Below, one piece after another: positions 19,601 through 30,500 of a stretch of DNA of 64,000 nt. The stretch comes from Owenia fusiformis (Eukaryota > Annelida > Polychaeta > Sabellida > Oweniidae): NCBI GenBank assembly GCA_903813345.2, contig CAIIXF020000009.1, positions 25,830,740 through 25,894,739 on the forward strand. Reading direction: 5' to 3'. Within the stretch, counting starts at the first letter, position 1. Every line of letters begins with the position of its first letter. The notes beneath the pieces are model-generated. The model was given only the letters and a program-made list of their open reading frames with translations. It did not search any database and was not told the DNA's origin. The position numbers were made by a program, and so were the translations under genes.

Positions 19601-22430
19601 CGATATCTTTTACCGGGAGGGTAATACTGGGATTTTGGTTTTACAGATGAGATAACTGATGCGGTTACGTTATGAGAGTTTCTATGGGAGAGTTAAGATG
19701 TCCAGTTACCGTTTATTGAAAACTAACATGACCGTGTTAGCCTATCATACATTTTAAGTTACATTCACAAAGCGTCGGAACTTTCTCGCCTGCGCACGAT
19801 ATATAAACATATTATCATACTCAGGCGTTTTTATGTCATATAAGCCTGATTTAAAATGATATAAAATATCAAAACATTGAATTTTAATTTGATGAAAACT
19901 AAAAATATCAAAATCGGCTTAATACAGCAGAAGTATGTTAAAAGCATATCGAAATCGATGTGCATAAAGTAATAATGCTAGTTGATCGAACAAATAGGTG
20001 AAAGAAATTGAACATCCAACTCTACAATTATCTCTGAAATAATTTGAATAAAAACACGAAACATAAAATGCATTCGGAAGATGAAATGAATTCCTAAAAT
20101 GCATTTAATACATTCAAAATGAGATTTAATCGAATTGGATTTTTTCAAATCTTTCAAATCTAATTTAAGATATATTTATTCTCATTATAGGCTTACGTAT
20201 CGAATAATCTATTCACGTATAGATATCCAAACCAGTGTCCGCCAAAAAATATTTCCATCTCAGATGAATATTCTTTGAACCTCACGCAATTCTTTGACCG
20301 ACGCTCTATAAGTGTCATCGCATCCAGGATGTGTTTCCTTTCCAGTGAACCTGTACAAAACATGCATTTTGATAAATTAAAACATATAGTATCATTATAG
20401 ATTTAATTAATTGTGTTACGATTAATCATAACGTGTGTTGAAATGATTAAAATATGCCTTTTTCACGCCTAACCATCGACAAGGTACAGTGACAAAATGT
20501 ACCGTAGTACACTTTCGATGTACGATGTCACTATTTAACCGATTTGAAGCAAAGATAATGATGCAGGTCGGATGTAGGTTTTGAAAAATTAATCTTGGGA
20601 ATACTTCATGTTTGATTTCGCGTGTATTCGTTTTGGAAGACATTTAACTTTCTAATAACATAGTCAAAAGATTTTCGATAGTGCTCGATTTTTTTCTTAG
20701 TCAATCTACAGTACCCACTAAAAATGAAAGGTCAGAAAATGTTGGGTTTTTCATATTCCCTTTGATCATTTTTTCCCCTGTTGAGAATTTGTTTCTCTAT
20801 ACTACACAATTTAGGACAGGAGGAAATTAAAAAACATTCACGTATTTATTGTAATTTAAAAAAAAATCAAAATTTGTGCGTTGTCAACTCGAATGTACGT
20901 TGTCCCTGTAATTGAAATTCATGAGATATACGTAATATTAAACTATAATGATTTCATTTCAAAATAAACTAAGGTTTTTATGAGTAACAAGTGATCTTTA
21001 ACGAACATGTTCAAGTATCCTTTTTGCTTTTTCATTTTGTATTGGTGTGATGGTGGTTAATTTGTGCCCATTGCCCAAAATGAATGTAATATTCTATAAC
21101 GCAGTAAAGAAGAATCAACTAAGATTGTATTTCGTGACCATAAATCTTGAGGTAGTGAAATTATAAAGAATGATACACATAGTTAAGTATAATGATAGAA
21201 ATCGTTTCATACTTACTATATTTCTTGTCGAGTATGTATGGAATAACACCATTATCCCACGTAAAAGAATTCCAAAAATACTTATGCAATACATTACGAA
21301 ACTGGAATGCAAAAATATGAATTTACATATTCACACAGAATGTCTTTATCTGTATATTGTAGATCCAACACATATAAATAGGTCCAGGAACTCAAGAAGC
21401 CGACCCTCAAATTTCAAATCTGGCTTTAAATTTCAGATTTGGCCCTCAATGATCTTCTCAGGGTAAAAAAAGGTCAAAAGGTCTTTTATCAACTTGCAGC
21501 TTCAAATTGATCGTTTTTTTCAAAATCATCTAAAAGATATCGGAAATTTAAACTGTCTTTTAGATTTAAGACTTGACTTTCACTGACCTTCACAAGATAA
21601 AAAGGTAAAAATATGTTTTTTCAACTTGCTTCAAATTGACTATTTTTCAAAATCCTCTACCTGTCTACAAGTTCTCAGAAGTTCAAATCTGACTAAGATT
21701 GAAGAAACATTTACAGAACCCAATTGCGAATACACCGGGTCAATACATATATTAATATCGTTACCTTAACTCCAAATTATTGTTAGACCGTCGTTTTAAA
21801 TGAATCTTGATAATATAATTTTTCCTTCTTTACCTTTTTGTTTTCAGTTTGCTTTGGAGGTCTGATAATATCGCCTTCAAACTGACCTGAATAGTAAATA
21901 AACATTTAGTCAAGATTACTGTTTCACTTTCTTTAATCTAGCTACAAGCCCTTGTGACATCAGTTGTTGGAGTAGACAGTCCAGAGTCTTGAAGCAAGAC
22001 TACGATTTCTTATAACCACTAATAAACTCTTGTATCATTTTAGATTCAATTGTAAATGGCAACACAGGGAAGGAATTACCAAGGTAAGTACAACACGGAC
22101 GTAATAAGTGATAGAGGTCCATGTATTTACCTTGTTCAGCTTCAATTGACACTTTGTTAGAATACTTCTCCATATACTCCCCCTAAAAAGTAAAAGCTGC
22201 ATACGTTTGAAACATCAACTGCTTGCAATTGCTTAAACTATAATAAGCACGACATTTGTATTTGTTAGCTCATAGGTATTCAAATGTTGTACCTCTTCAC
22301 CTGATTCCATATTTTCAGCCTGTTTCTTTGTATTATTGCGATCTTTACGCCTCGTAGTGCCAATCACTCGTCCAAATACGGAATCACAAGCCAGTATCAA
22401 AATAACAACTGTGGTTTGTACACATCGCAT
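16661..22430 (-). CDS. Astacin metalloprotease A, no EGF domains, seven exons
   Basis: Exons: 22430-22293, 22182-22131, 21886-21834, 21301-21217, 20350-20197, 17427-17240 and 16902-16661; 912 nt, 303 aa. Residues 1-20 are a signal peptide. The propeptide carries FEGDI (about 66-70), the aspartate switch that holds astacins inactive. The catalytic domain starts near residue 82, has HELMHVLGFWHEH (His193, Glu194 catalytic) in exon 6 and the Met-turn SIMHYG in exon 7. It ends at CMYGCATC plus three residues, just where genes B and C pass into EGF repeats. Expected to be a secreted zinc endopeptidase. Exons 2 to 6 have exactly the lengths of genes B and C (52, 53, 85, 154, 188), proving tandem duplication. 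The sixth intron begins at 17239 with GTGAGT; intron 5 (17428-20196) contains a foldback element. Confidence 0.88.
17782..18641. mobile_element. Foldback/TIR element, about 860 bp, in gene A intron 5
   Basis: Ends CACTCCCCTCCATAAGTTTG and its near inverse (CAAACTTATGGAGGAGAGTG), each followed inward by about 240 bp of inverted similarity (for example TTGGCAACC, and CTCAATTACAATAGGTCG on the left facing CGACCTATTGTAATTGAG on the right). TA lies outside each end (17780-17781, 18642-18643), but inverted similarity runs a further 15 bases outward, so the true boundary is uncertain. No transposase is visible. Confidence 0.65.
18960..19190. repeat. Three-copy tandem repeat, period about 75-90 bp
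   Basis: The phrase AAATCATATATTTTGATC or a close variant followed by TAGAA(C/T)C occurs near 18960, 19045 and 19128, each time followed by AAATAAGCC or AAATCAGCC. The first unit contains the palindrome ACGCGTACGCGT. Confidence 0.55.
21444..21655. repeat. Two-copy tandem repeat, period about 135 bp
   Basis: TGATCTTCTCAGGGTAAAA to TCAAAATCATCT (21450-21530) is repeated with changes as TGACCTTCACAAGATAAAAA to TTTCAAAATCCTCT (21583-21656). In gene A intron 3. Confidence 0.5.
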
Positions 22431-22736
22431 ATTGAATTAGTGTTACATAAAATATGAAATCAAACTGAAATGATTTGTCTTTAAACTAGCAAATTGTGAC
22501 AAGCGCCTGTCAACCATAATGGGTTCATTATCCGCACATAACAAATAAATGCGTTATATGATTAATCTCGTCATCAGTGCATATTTCTTACTGTTGAACT
22601 CGCAAAGTTTTCTTATCTTGTCAATTGATTTACCTTGAATAATATGTTGAGATGACAACGATATGTCATCTATGAAAAACGTTTCCGTTGATGTCATTTT
22701 GGCATACATTTGACCATGATCTTAAATTGCTATATA

Positions 22737-23798
22737 CGAGGGGTGATCAATAAGTAATGGACGCTTTTTTAAACAGATGTTTTTTATGGACCAGTCCCTT
22801 TGATTTTCTTACCATCATTCAATTATCTATCAATTCTGAAGATTTGAAGACAAAATATGTAATGCATGTTGATATATCCTTATTTATGTGAAGGAGGTAC
22901 AGGTACCCCGGGACTGACATTTACGTCACATATTTAGTTATTAGCCAATCTGGCATATTTCAGTTAGATTTGAACTTTTTGATATGCAACAAGTGTTATG
23001 TTGTTTGAAATATTTTGCTGACTGGTAACACATAAACGGTAAGAATTGTGATTGCAAAATGTTGTATGGTTGGGGTTTACAAGTCAATATAAGAAAACAT
23101 TGTGGAAGAAGTGGTTGGTGAGATAAGGGAGCACCCTACTCCATATGGAAACGCACCTGCCCAAAGATCTCAAAATGTTCAGAATACAATATCCCTGGAC
23201 CTCAATTGAGCCCTTGGCTAATGCACCATTTTGTCCAGATCTGCCCACATGTGACTTATTTATTTATATACTGGTATTACTAATTCCTATAGAGAAAAAA
23301 AGCAGGTTTATTGACATTGATGAAACAAAACAAGCTGTGCCACTGCATCTTGCTTCCACGTCAGAGAATGGATTCGGCCTTGTCTCACAATCGTGGGTTA
23401 AGATGACGAGGAAGTGTGTACATGTAGCACTTGATGGAACCTATTCAGAGGACCCTGTAGAATGAATGTGGCATGAATACCACATAGTGATGATAAATTA
23501 TTCAAAATCAAGTATGGCATATCAAAATGGTGTAATTCAATTGTTCAATCTGCATTCAACTGCATTGCAAGCTAAATAGCTTCAGAATGTGTGACGTTAT
23601 GTCGGCCCCGGGGTACCTATACCTCCTTCACGGAAATAAAGATATAATAGATATTTCAAAATATATAACATATTTTGCTATCAAATCTTCAGAGTTGATA
23701 GATTATTGAATGATGTATCACTGGTGAGGAAATCAAAGGGATTTGTCGATAAAAAACATCTGTGTAAAAAGCGTCCATTATTTATTGATCACCCCTCG
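22737..23798 (+). mobile_element. mariner-family transposon, internally deleted, TA-flanked
   Basis: 1062 bp; ends CGAGGGGTGATCAATAAGTA and its inverse, flanked by TA (22735-22736, 23799-23800). Inverted similarity extends about 190 bp inward. The plus strand 23145-23465 still encodes a degraded transposase C-terminus: IEPLANAPFCPDLPTCDLF corresponds to the block before the third catalytic Asp in mariner transposases, followed by DETKQAVPLHLAS. The N-terminal DNA-binding part and first Asp are missing, so it is non-autonomous. Confidence 0.8.
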
Positions 23799-24357
23799 TA
23801 TAACAGAAATTAAGAAACGGCATACTGTGTTAAAGTATGAGTTCACCCATTCATACTACATGTAGGCATGATATTTCAAATGTTAGCCGCTCAGATCACA
23901 GCATATAAAGGTCATGGAAAGATGAATATATATTTTTACATTTTATCAATTCATAAGTTCAAGCTGTTCTTTGGGATAATAAGTGAACATAATCTGTTTA
24001 ATCGTTTTAGTGTCTCTTGTACAGAAAACATTCTTCGGAGTTTAAAAGATGAAGCTCTCTTTTAAGAAGTGAAGTCGACAGCCAATCGGATTGCGAGTTA
24101 TTAATCGGGGAAATGCTAACTGCTTATCGCAGGGGTTAAAAAGAAAGAATATATTCTGGATTTTGAAGCCCTGTAATCGGAGGATGAGACATATAGTATA
24201 TCAAACAAAAGGTCATAGTGCAAAGAATAAGCATTTATAAATACGTGTCGACCAATGACCCTCGCAAAAAAGTTAAGTCCCTCGCAAATATTTTATCCTA
24301 GGTTCTTAATATTTTGGGGAGCCTATTCACTATTGTTTAATAAAAGTATGTAATATT

Positions 24358-24482
24358 ATGCTACCATGCCACATGCTATGTTACATGTTATGCTACATGC
24401 TATGCTACCATGCTATATACTATGCAACATATGATGCTACAAGCTATGTCACACGATGCTACATATAATGCTACATGCTATG
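24358..24482. repeat. Degenerate minisatellite with ATGCTAC / ATGCTATG units
   Basis: Units such as ATGCTACATGCTATG recur every 10-15 bases, with substitutions. It directly abuts the TIR element starting at 24486. Confidence 0.65.
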
Positions 24483-24485
24483 TAA

Positions 24486-25876
24486 CCCTACTATCACACC
24501 AAACTAGTTCTCACTACGTTCTCGAAAACGGGCTCAAACTGTGCACGAACGGATTTGACGTACTAAGAACCCACTAAGAACCGTTTGGGATCTGTTTACA
24601 AACTTCATGAAACTACTAGAACGAGTAGGTCCTCCAGCACTAACCCCACTATCACACCAAACTAGTTCTCACTACGTTCTCGAAAACGGGCTTCAACTGT
24701 GTACGAACGGACTGGACGTACTAAGAACCGTTTGGGATCTATTTACAAACTTAATCGAACGTACTTGAACGGGTAGGTCCTCTAGAACTTAGACAATGCT
24801 CAAAATGTTTTCGTGGTCGTCACGTTCTACAATTAGAACGAGTGACAACGTACTAACGACCAGCTGGACGTACTACGAACGGAACCGTCGTACTTCAATC
24901 CTACTAGGGACGTTTTAACAACGAGTGGAACTGTCTGAGGACGTGTTGAGAACGAGGTAGAACTCATTGCAAACGGGTTTAAACTGATTAAGAACGTATT
25001 TAACACTGCTTATGAACGAGTTAGCAAACATATAGCTATCACACCAAACAAGTTGCCACTGCGTTCTTCAAAACTGGTTCTAAACTGTGTGCGAACGGAA
25101 TGAACGTAGCTGCAACTTTCTAAGGTCTATTTACGAACTTTATGAACGTTCTCAGACGGGAATGTGATTTTAGAATTTTGAATCGATTAAAAATTCGATT
25201 GCGACCATACCGTTCTGTTATCAGGTCATGATGACCTTCAAGACTAAGGGACGCGTTCTACGGCGTTGCACACCGACGTGGTGCGACCTGAACGAACTGC
25301 GAACGAGATGGACGTATTGAAGACTGTTTAAGAACGAAGAAGCTAATTATTTCAGACATATTTCCCCACCACAGCCAGTTTGAGCCCGTTTTACGACGTT
25401 TTCGTAGGACTGGCAAGAACGGGTAAGAACGAGTTTGGTGTGATAGGGGGGTTAGAGCATGCTCAACATTTTCTGGTGATCATCAAAACGTTGCCGAATC
25501 GGTTTTAAACTGTGTGCGAACTGAATGAACGTAGCTACAACGTTCTACGTTCTGTTTACGAACTTCATGGACTTTCCCGGACGGGGTATGTGATTTAGAA
25601 TTTTGAATCGATTCAAAATTCGATGGCGACCATACCGTTCTGTAACCAGGTCATGATGACCTTCTAGACTAATGGACGGTTTATACTACGTTGCACACCG
25701 ACGTGGTGCGACCTGAACGAACTGCGAACGTGATGGACGTATTGAAGACTGTTTATGAACGAAGTAGCTAATTATTTTAGACATATATCCCGACTGCAGC
25801 CAGACCGAGCCCGTTTCATGACATTTTCGTAGGACTGGCAAGAACGGGTAAGAACTGGTTTGGTGTGATAGGGGGG
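24486..25876. mobile_element. GAACG/CGTTC-rich compound TIR element, copy 1 (1391 bp)
   Basis: Starts CCCTACTATCACACCAAACT and ends GGTTTGGTGTGATAGGGGGG, with TAA on both sides (24483-24485 and 25877-25879). TWA target duplications are typical of PIF/Harbinger, but the class is inferred. It is modular: TIR-like starts recur at 24650 and 25036, an internal TIR end at 25430-25451, and 25456-25876 is a near repeat of 25070-25451. GAACG or its complement occurs about two dozen times in the first 960 bp. No transposase is visible. A related element is at 53786-55188. Confidence 0.7.
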
Positions 25877-25929
25877 TAACATGAACATATAAAAATTTAA
25901 AAACATTGAAAAGTATCATACTTTTATAG

Positions 25930-26156
25930 GAATTACCGAACACTTTAAAGAAACAGTCAAAGCAATGGAAACAATTCTGCCAGGTTTTACAGGCGAACTC
26001 TCCGAGGCGTACAAATCTACACTAAAAGTAAAATGCAAGAATGTTGGGACCTTAAAAATTAATCCAAGTAATGGAACTATGGACATTATGAGAGAGTTGT
26101 TATTGGATGATTATGAACTTTATAGATTCATACGTCAACGATTTTCATACATTTAA
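25930..26156 (+). CDS. Orphan last exon of a heparan-sulfate-2-O-sulfotransferase-like protein
   Basis: After an acceptor (CTTTTATAG at 25921-25929) the frame reads G-I-T-E-H-F-K-E-T-V and on to a TAA at 26154-26156, about 75 residues. The pattern V/G-I-T-E then a predicted helix, ETILPGF, and an end with YELYRFIRQRF is what I know from the C-terminus of heparan sulfate 2-O- and uronyl 2-O-sulfotransferases, Golgi enzymes that sulfate glycosaminoglycans. The PAPS-binding loops would lie in upstream exons, which I could not find in the 3.5 kb before it. The gene may have a long upstream intron now holding the TIR element, or this is an isolated pseudogene exon. Confidence 0.5.
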
Positions 26157-27555
26157 AATTGAGTCACACATCATCGGTTTTACATGTTTACATTCCTGCC
26201 GTCACCACAGAAATCAACCAGCCGTAGCCAAACTGTAGAAAGAAACTGAATACGTTTTATATATCTCTGATACTATATGGAAGAACTATATGGATTCAAA
26301 TGTCATCGGCTTAGATACATTTAAACTATCTAGTATAATGCCTGGACAAGGGGTGGGATGCTTAAACGCGGTAAGGATGGCTAGACTTGATTTCCTTCCT
26401 AAAAAGTGCTCCTAATGCCTAAGTCACATTTGCTCCGATTCATCGGCCGGCGCCCGGCGTATTGCGTATTTTGTTCAAAATTGAAGGTCAAATCTCAAAT
26501 TTGTGATCAGATATGAACTCCTGAGAACTTGTACATGCTTTAAAAAAGATGAAGCAAGTTGGAATCAGTTTTGAAAAAAATCCGGCAATCGGCCGGGCGC
26601 CGTCCAATGCATCGAAGCAAATGTTACCTAGGCATTACCAGGAAACAGGGTTTTCAATTACTCATATGAAGCATGGTATAGTAACAATGAAACGAACATT
26701 GTAAATTCTGAAGACAGAATGCAGTTATGATTTGGAAAGAAATATTTTAAAGAGAAGAATATATAAGCACAAATGCCAAAGGGAAGGGTGACTAAAAACT
26801 TTAAAGAAACCAAACAAGAAAAGCAAACTGTAAGTGTAAATCTGTCATAAAAAAATAGACCCTAAAAATATCCCAAAACCATGATCTAACGTGAAAATAA
26901 GTCATTACCGAAGTCATTACAATACAGGTTGAAGAAAAAATGAAAAAATTGATAGCCAATACTCATAACATCAAAAATAGTTGTAGATACTAGTACTCAT
27001 AAAAGATATTCAGTATCAAATGATGTGGGATAGATAAAATCCAGTCTCGAAGTCCATAGGCAATTCAAAGGGTCAACATTCGTTCGCAAAGCCGTCATCA
27101 TAATCCATAAAACACATCAATTCACAATGGTCATCAGCAGAAAACTATGGCTGGTTTCGATCCCTATTTCTCAACCATTAATGCCATAGCCGGGATCCAC
27201 CTCAAAAGGTGCCAAGTGAAAAAATTGTGAGTTCATTGCCAATTTAATTATACCATTCCTAAGAAAGTATAGATCATGATTTGGGCTTGCCCTAAATCAT
27301 AACTCCATATTGACTGTGTTAAGTTCATTTTGTCGCAAAACCTTGACACGTGCCTTATCTTGATTTTATGGTTTAGAGGTATATATCAAGATTCGAAATA
27401 AACTTTTTAACTCAAAATGGCTAGGTTTTGCTAACATCAATAATGAGACATGTTTTCATTTCAAAGTCAGGTATAGCGCCTTTGTCATTATCGTCAAGAT
27501 GATTCCTATTATACTATTCACATGTTTTTCATTTTAAATTCAATTTTCAGCATAT
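26157..27555. other. Intergenic region before gene B 3' end
   Basis: Apart from the MITE at 26413-26637, nothing recognisable is seen. Confidence 0.5.
26413..26637. mobile_element. MITE with GC-rich inverted ends, about 225 bp
   Basis: The left end TAATGCCTAAGTCACATTTG and right end CAAATGTTACCTAGGCATTA are inverted repeats. Inward they continue into the GC-rich CGGCCGGCGCCCGGCG on the left and CGGCCGGGCGCCG on the right, striking against the AT-rich interior. Target duplication not resolved. Confidence 0.6.
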
Positions 27556-30500
27556 TTATTTTATTTTTGGTCGCCTTCGTTTGACTTTCGGGTTTCTATG
27601 ACATCTTTTTCTGCCATATTTACACTTATTTTTATCTGGAAATCAAAATCAGTATTATGAACCATGTACCCCCTGTAAAGAAAAAAAGGTGCAATGTCTT
27701 TTATCAATTATATCTTTTTCACTTTTTGTTACTATCAGACCAAACATTCAGAGGTATAATGTGTGTATACTTTGGCCAAATGGAGAAAAGTTCAAAGAAT
27801 TTCGTAAATATGGTAAACAGTTTTTGCCATAAATTCAAGTCATAAATTTGAGAAATCCTATACCCAGCAATATGCTCAAGAAGGGGATCTTCTGAGACAT
27901 GAAGTTAAATTGTTAGCTCCGTTTAGAGGAATACACTATTTTTAAAAATGTTCAATCCAATAAAACTTATCAGTTATATAATGAAAGTCATCATCAAATT
28001 ACAACCATTTTGTTAAAAAATCTGAGCTATTTTTCTTCAGATTCAGAAGTCTCTTCTCAGTTCAAACTTAGGGGTAGGGGTAACATATGTTAGAATAAAC
28101 TGGAAATCGTAAGATAATTATAACCCTCAATCAATCTCAATGACCCATAACTATGTTATACATCCTATACTTAGCTCATGCATATCAACATTTATGTCAG
28201 TTGTGATATATCTTATAGACCATGGTGTGAGTCAAGTGTGAAGATGCCCCTCCCCACAATGCAACAATAATCATAATAAATGATACAGGATGGCGCACAA
28301 GGATTCATGTACATACAGTGCAAATCATATTCAAGGCTATTAAATGATACCAGATGGAATGAGGAATTGTGCAATTGTGATTCTTATAGACCATGATGTG
28401 AGTCAAGTGTGGAGTTGCCACCCCCTCCACATAAACGATAGCATTTTGAATCAAGTGTGTAGTTGCCACCCCTCCCAATAAACTTAAGCAACATTTTCAA
28501 AATAAAAGACTGATGTTGATATAATTCAGTACCAGAAGGTTATGAAAAATGATTTTTTTTGCAAGGGTAATATAGTATGGTAATTACATAGAGATGTGTG
28601 ATGGCTTGATAGCATATACTTTGATCAGGCATTAGCATCTGAAATCACTTTATCCCGCAGCAAAATACCAAGCGCTGGGATATGTCAGGTCTCAAATAAT
28701 TATATTCCAGCGTTTTCAAAAAAAATTACGGGACAGTGTGCTTGAAAAAGTGACTATCCCGCGGCCCAAGTGCTAAAAAGTGCTACTACGGGATAAAGAT
28801 GTTTGTCATCGTGACTATCCCGCGAGCCCTATAAAATTACGTGACAGTGTATCTGAGATGCATACTATCCCGCTCTGTGAATTTGAAAAACATTTGTCGG
28901 GCTCGGGAATAAAAATCAGATCTAAATAGTTTATTTAAATTAAATGTAATTCGTTAGAGAGATATTTTATTATAACTATTGCAATGGTATGTGATACTTT
29001 ATATGATATATGTATTACCTTTGTTACATTTCCAACCAAAGCCAACATATCCAGGTTTGCATCTACAAAAATATCGACCATTGATATTTTCACAAGAGGC
29101 ATTTTCATGACACCGTGTCCTACAGTTGGAGTGCCTCTTATTCTCTAGCTTTATTCTAACACATGATCTGCCATCTCCCGTGTACCGGGGAAGACATATG
29201 CAGACATAACTACCTTTGGTATCAATACATTTAGCATTCTCATCACAAGTATTGGTCCCATCTTTACATTCGTCTCTTTTCCTTGTACATGTTAATCCAT
29301 CCCCAAAATATCCGTCTTTACAAACACATTGGTAACCACCCTCGTTATCAAAGCAGTAAGAGTTAATATCGCACTTATTAGACCCATCTTCACACTCGTT
29401 TATATTAGAACATATCAATCCATCCCCTGTGTATCCTGCGTTACATTCACACGTGTAACTTGCCTCTGTATCTAAGCACTTAGCATTTGTATCACATGAA
29501 TTCAACTCTATGCTGCATTCGTTTATATTTATACAAGAAAATCCATCTCCCGAGAATCCATTCTTACAAGTGCAAATATAATTCCCTTCGGTGTCTGAAC
29601 AGTCAGCATTCATATGACATTTATCAGTGCCGTCTTCACATTCATTTATATTTGTACAAGAAAATCCATCTCCCGTGAATCCATTCTGACAAGTGCAGAT
29701 ATAATCCCCTCCAGTGTCTGAACAGTCAGCATTTATATGACATTTATCAGTGCCGTCTTCACATTCATTTATATTTGTACAAGAAAATCCATCTCCCGTG
29801 AATCCATTCTGACAAGTGCAAATATAATTCCCTTCAGTGTCTGAACAGTCCGCATTTATATGACATTTATCAGTGCCGTCTTCACATTCATTTATATTTG
29901 TACAAGAAAATCCATCTCCCGTGAATCCATCCTGACATGTGCAAATATAATCCCCTTCGGTGTCTGAACAGTCAGCACTGATATGACAATTATAAGTGCC
30001 GTCTTCACATTCATTTATATTTGTACAAGAAAATCCATCTCCCATGAATCCATTCTGACAAGTGCAGATATAATCCCCTTCAGTGTCTGAACAGTCAGCA
30101 TTTATATGACATTTATCAGTGCCGTCTTCACATTCATTTATATTTGTACAAGAAAATCCATCTCCCGAGAATCCATTCTGACAAGTGCAAATATAATTCC
30201 CTTCGGTGTCTGAACAGTCAGCATTTATATGACAATTATCAGTGCCGTCTTCACATTCATTTATATTTATACAAGAAAATCCATCTCCCGTGAATCCATT
30301 CTGACAAGTGCAAATATAGTTCCCTCCAGTGTCTGAACAGTCAGCATTTATATGACAATTATCAGTGCCGTCTTCACATTCATTTATATTTGTACAAGAA
30401 AATCCATCTCCCGAGAATCCATCCTGACATGTGCAAGTATAACTCAGTTCAGTATCCAAACAATCAGCATTTATATGACAATTATCCGTTCCCATTTCAC

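Larger units (their letters stand above)
22431..25929. other. Intergenic region between gene A and the sulfotransferase exon
   Basis: Contains a mariner element, a short minisatellite and the GAACG-rich compound TIR element. The remaining DNA (22431-22734, 23801-24350) shows nothing I can support. Confidence 0.55.

Noticed and set aside
22044-22084. Plus-strand mini-exon with acceptor TTTTAG and donor GTAAGT
   Set aside because: Both splice signals look good, but 41 bases give no recognisable protein, and it lies antisense in a gene A intron.
27657-27845. Plus-strand 62-residue frame beside the gene B last exon
   Set aside because: Low-complexity, no homology, and on the opposite strand to a better-supported exon.
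29510-30500. Regular repeats resembling a CRISPR array
   Set aside because: The 123-bp unit is wholly coding and encodes EGF domains; there are no unique spacers and the genome is eukaryotic.
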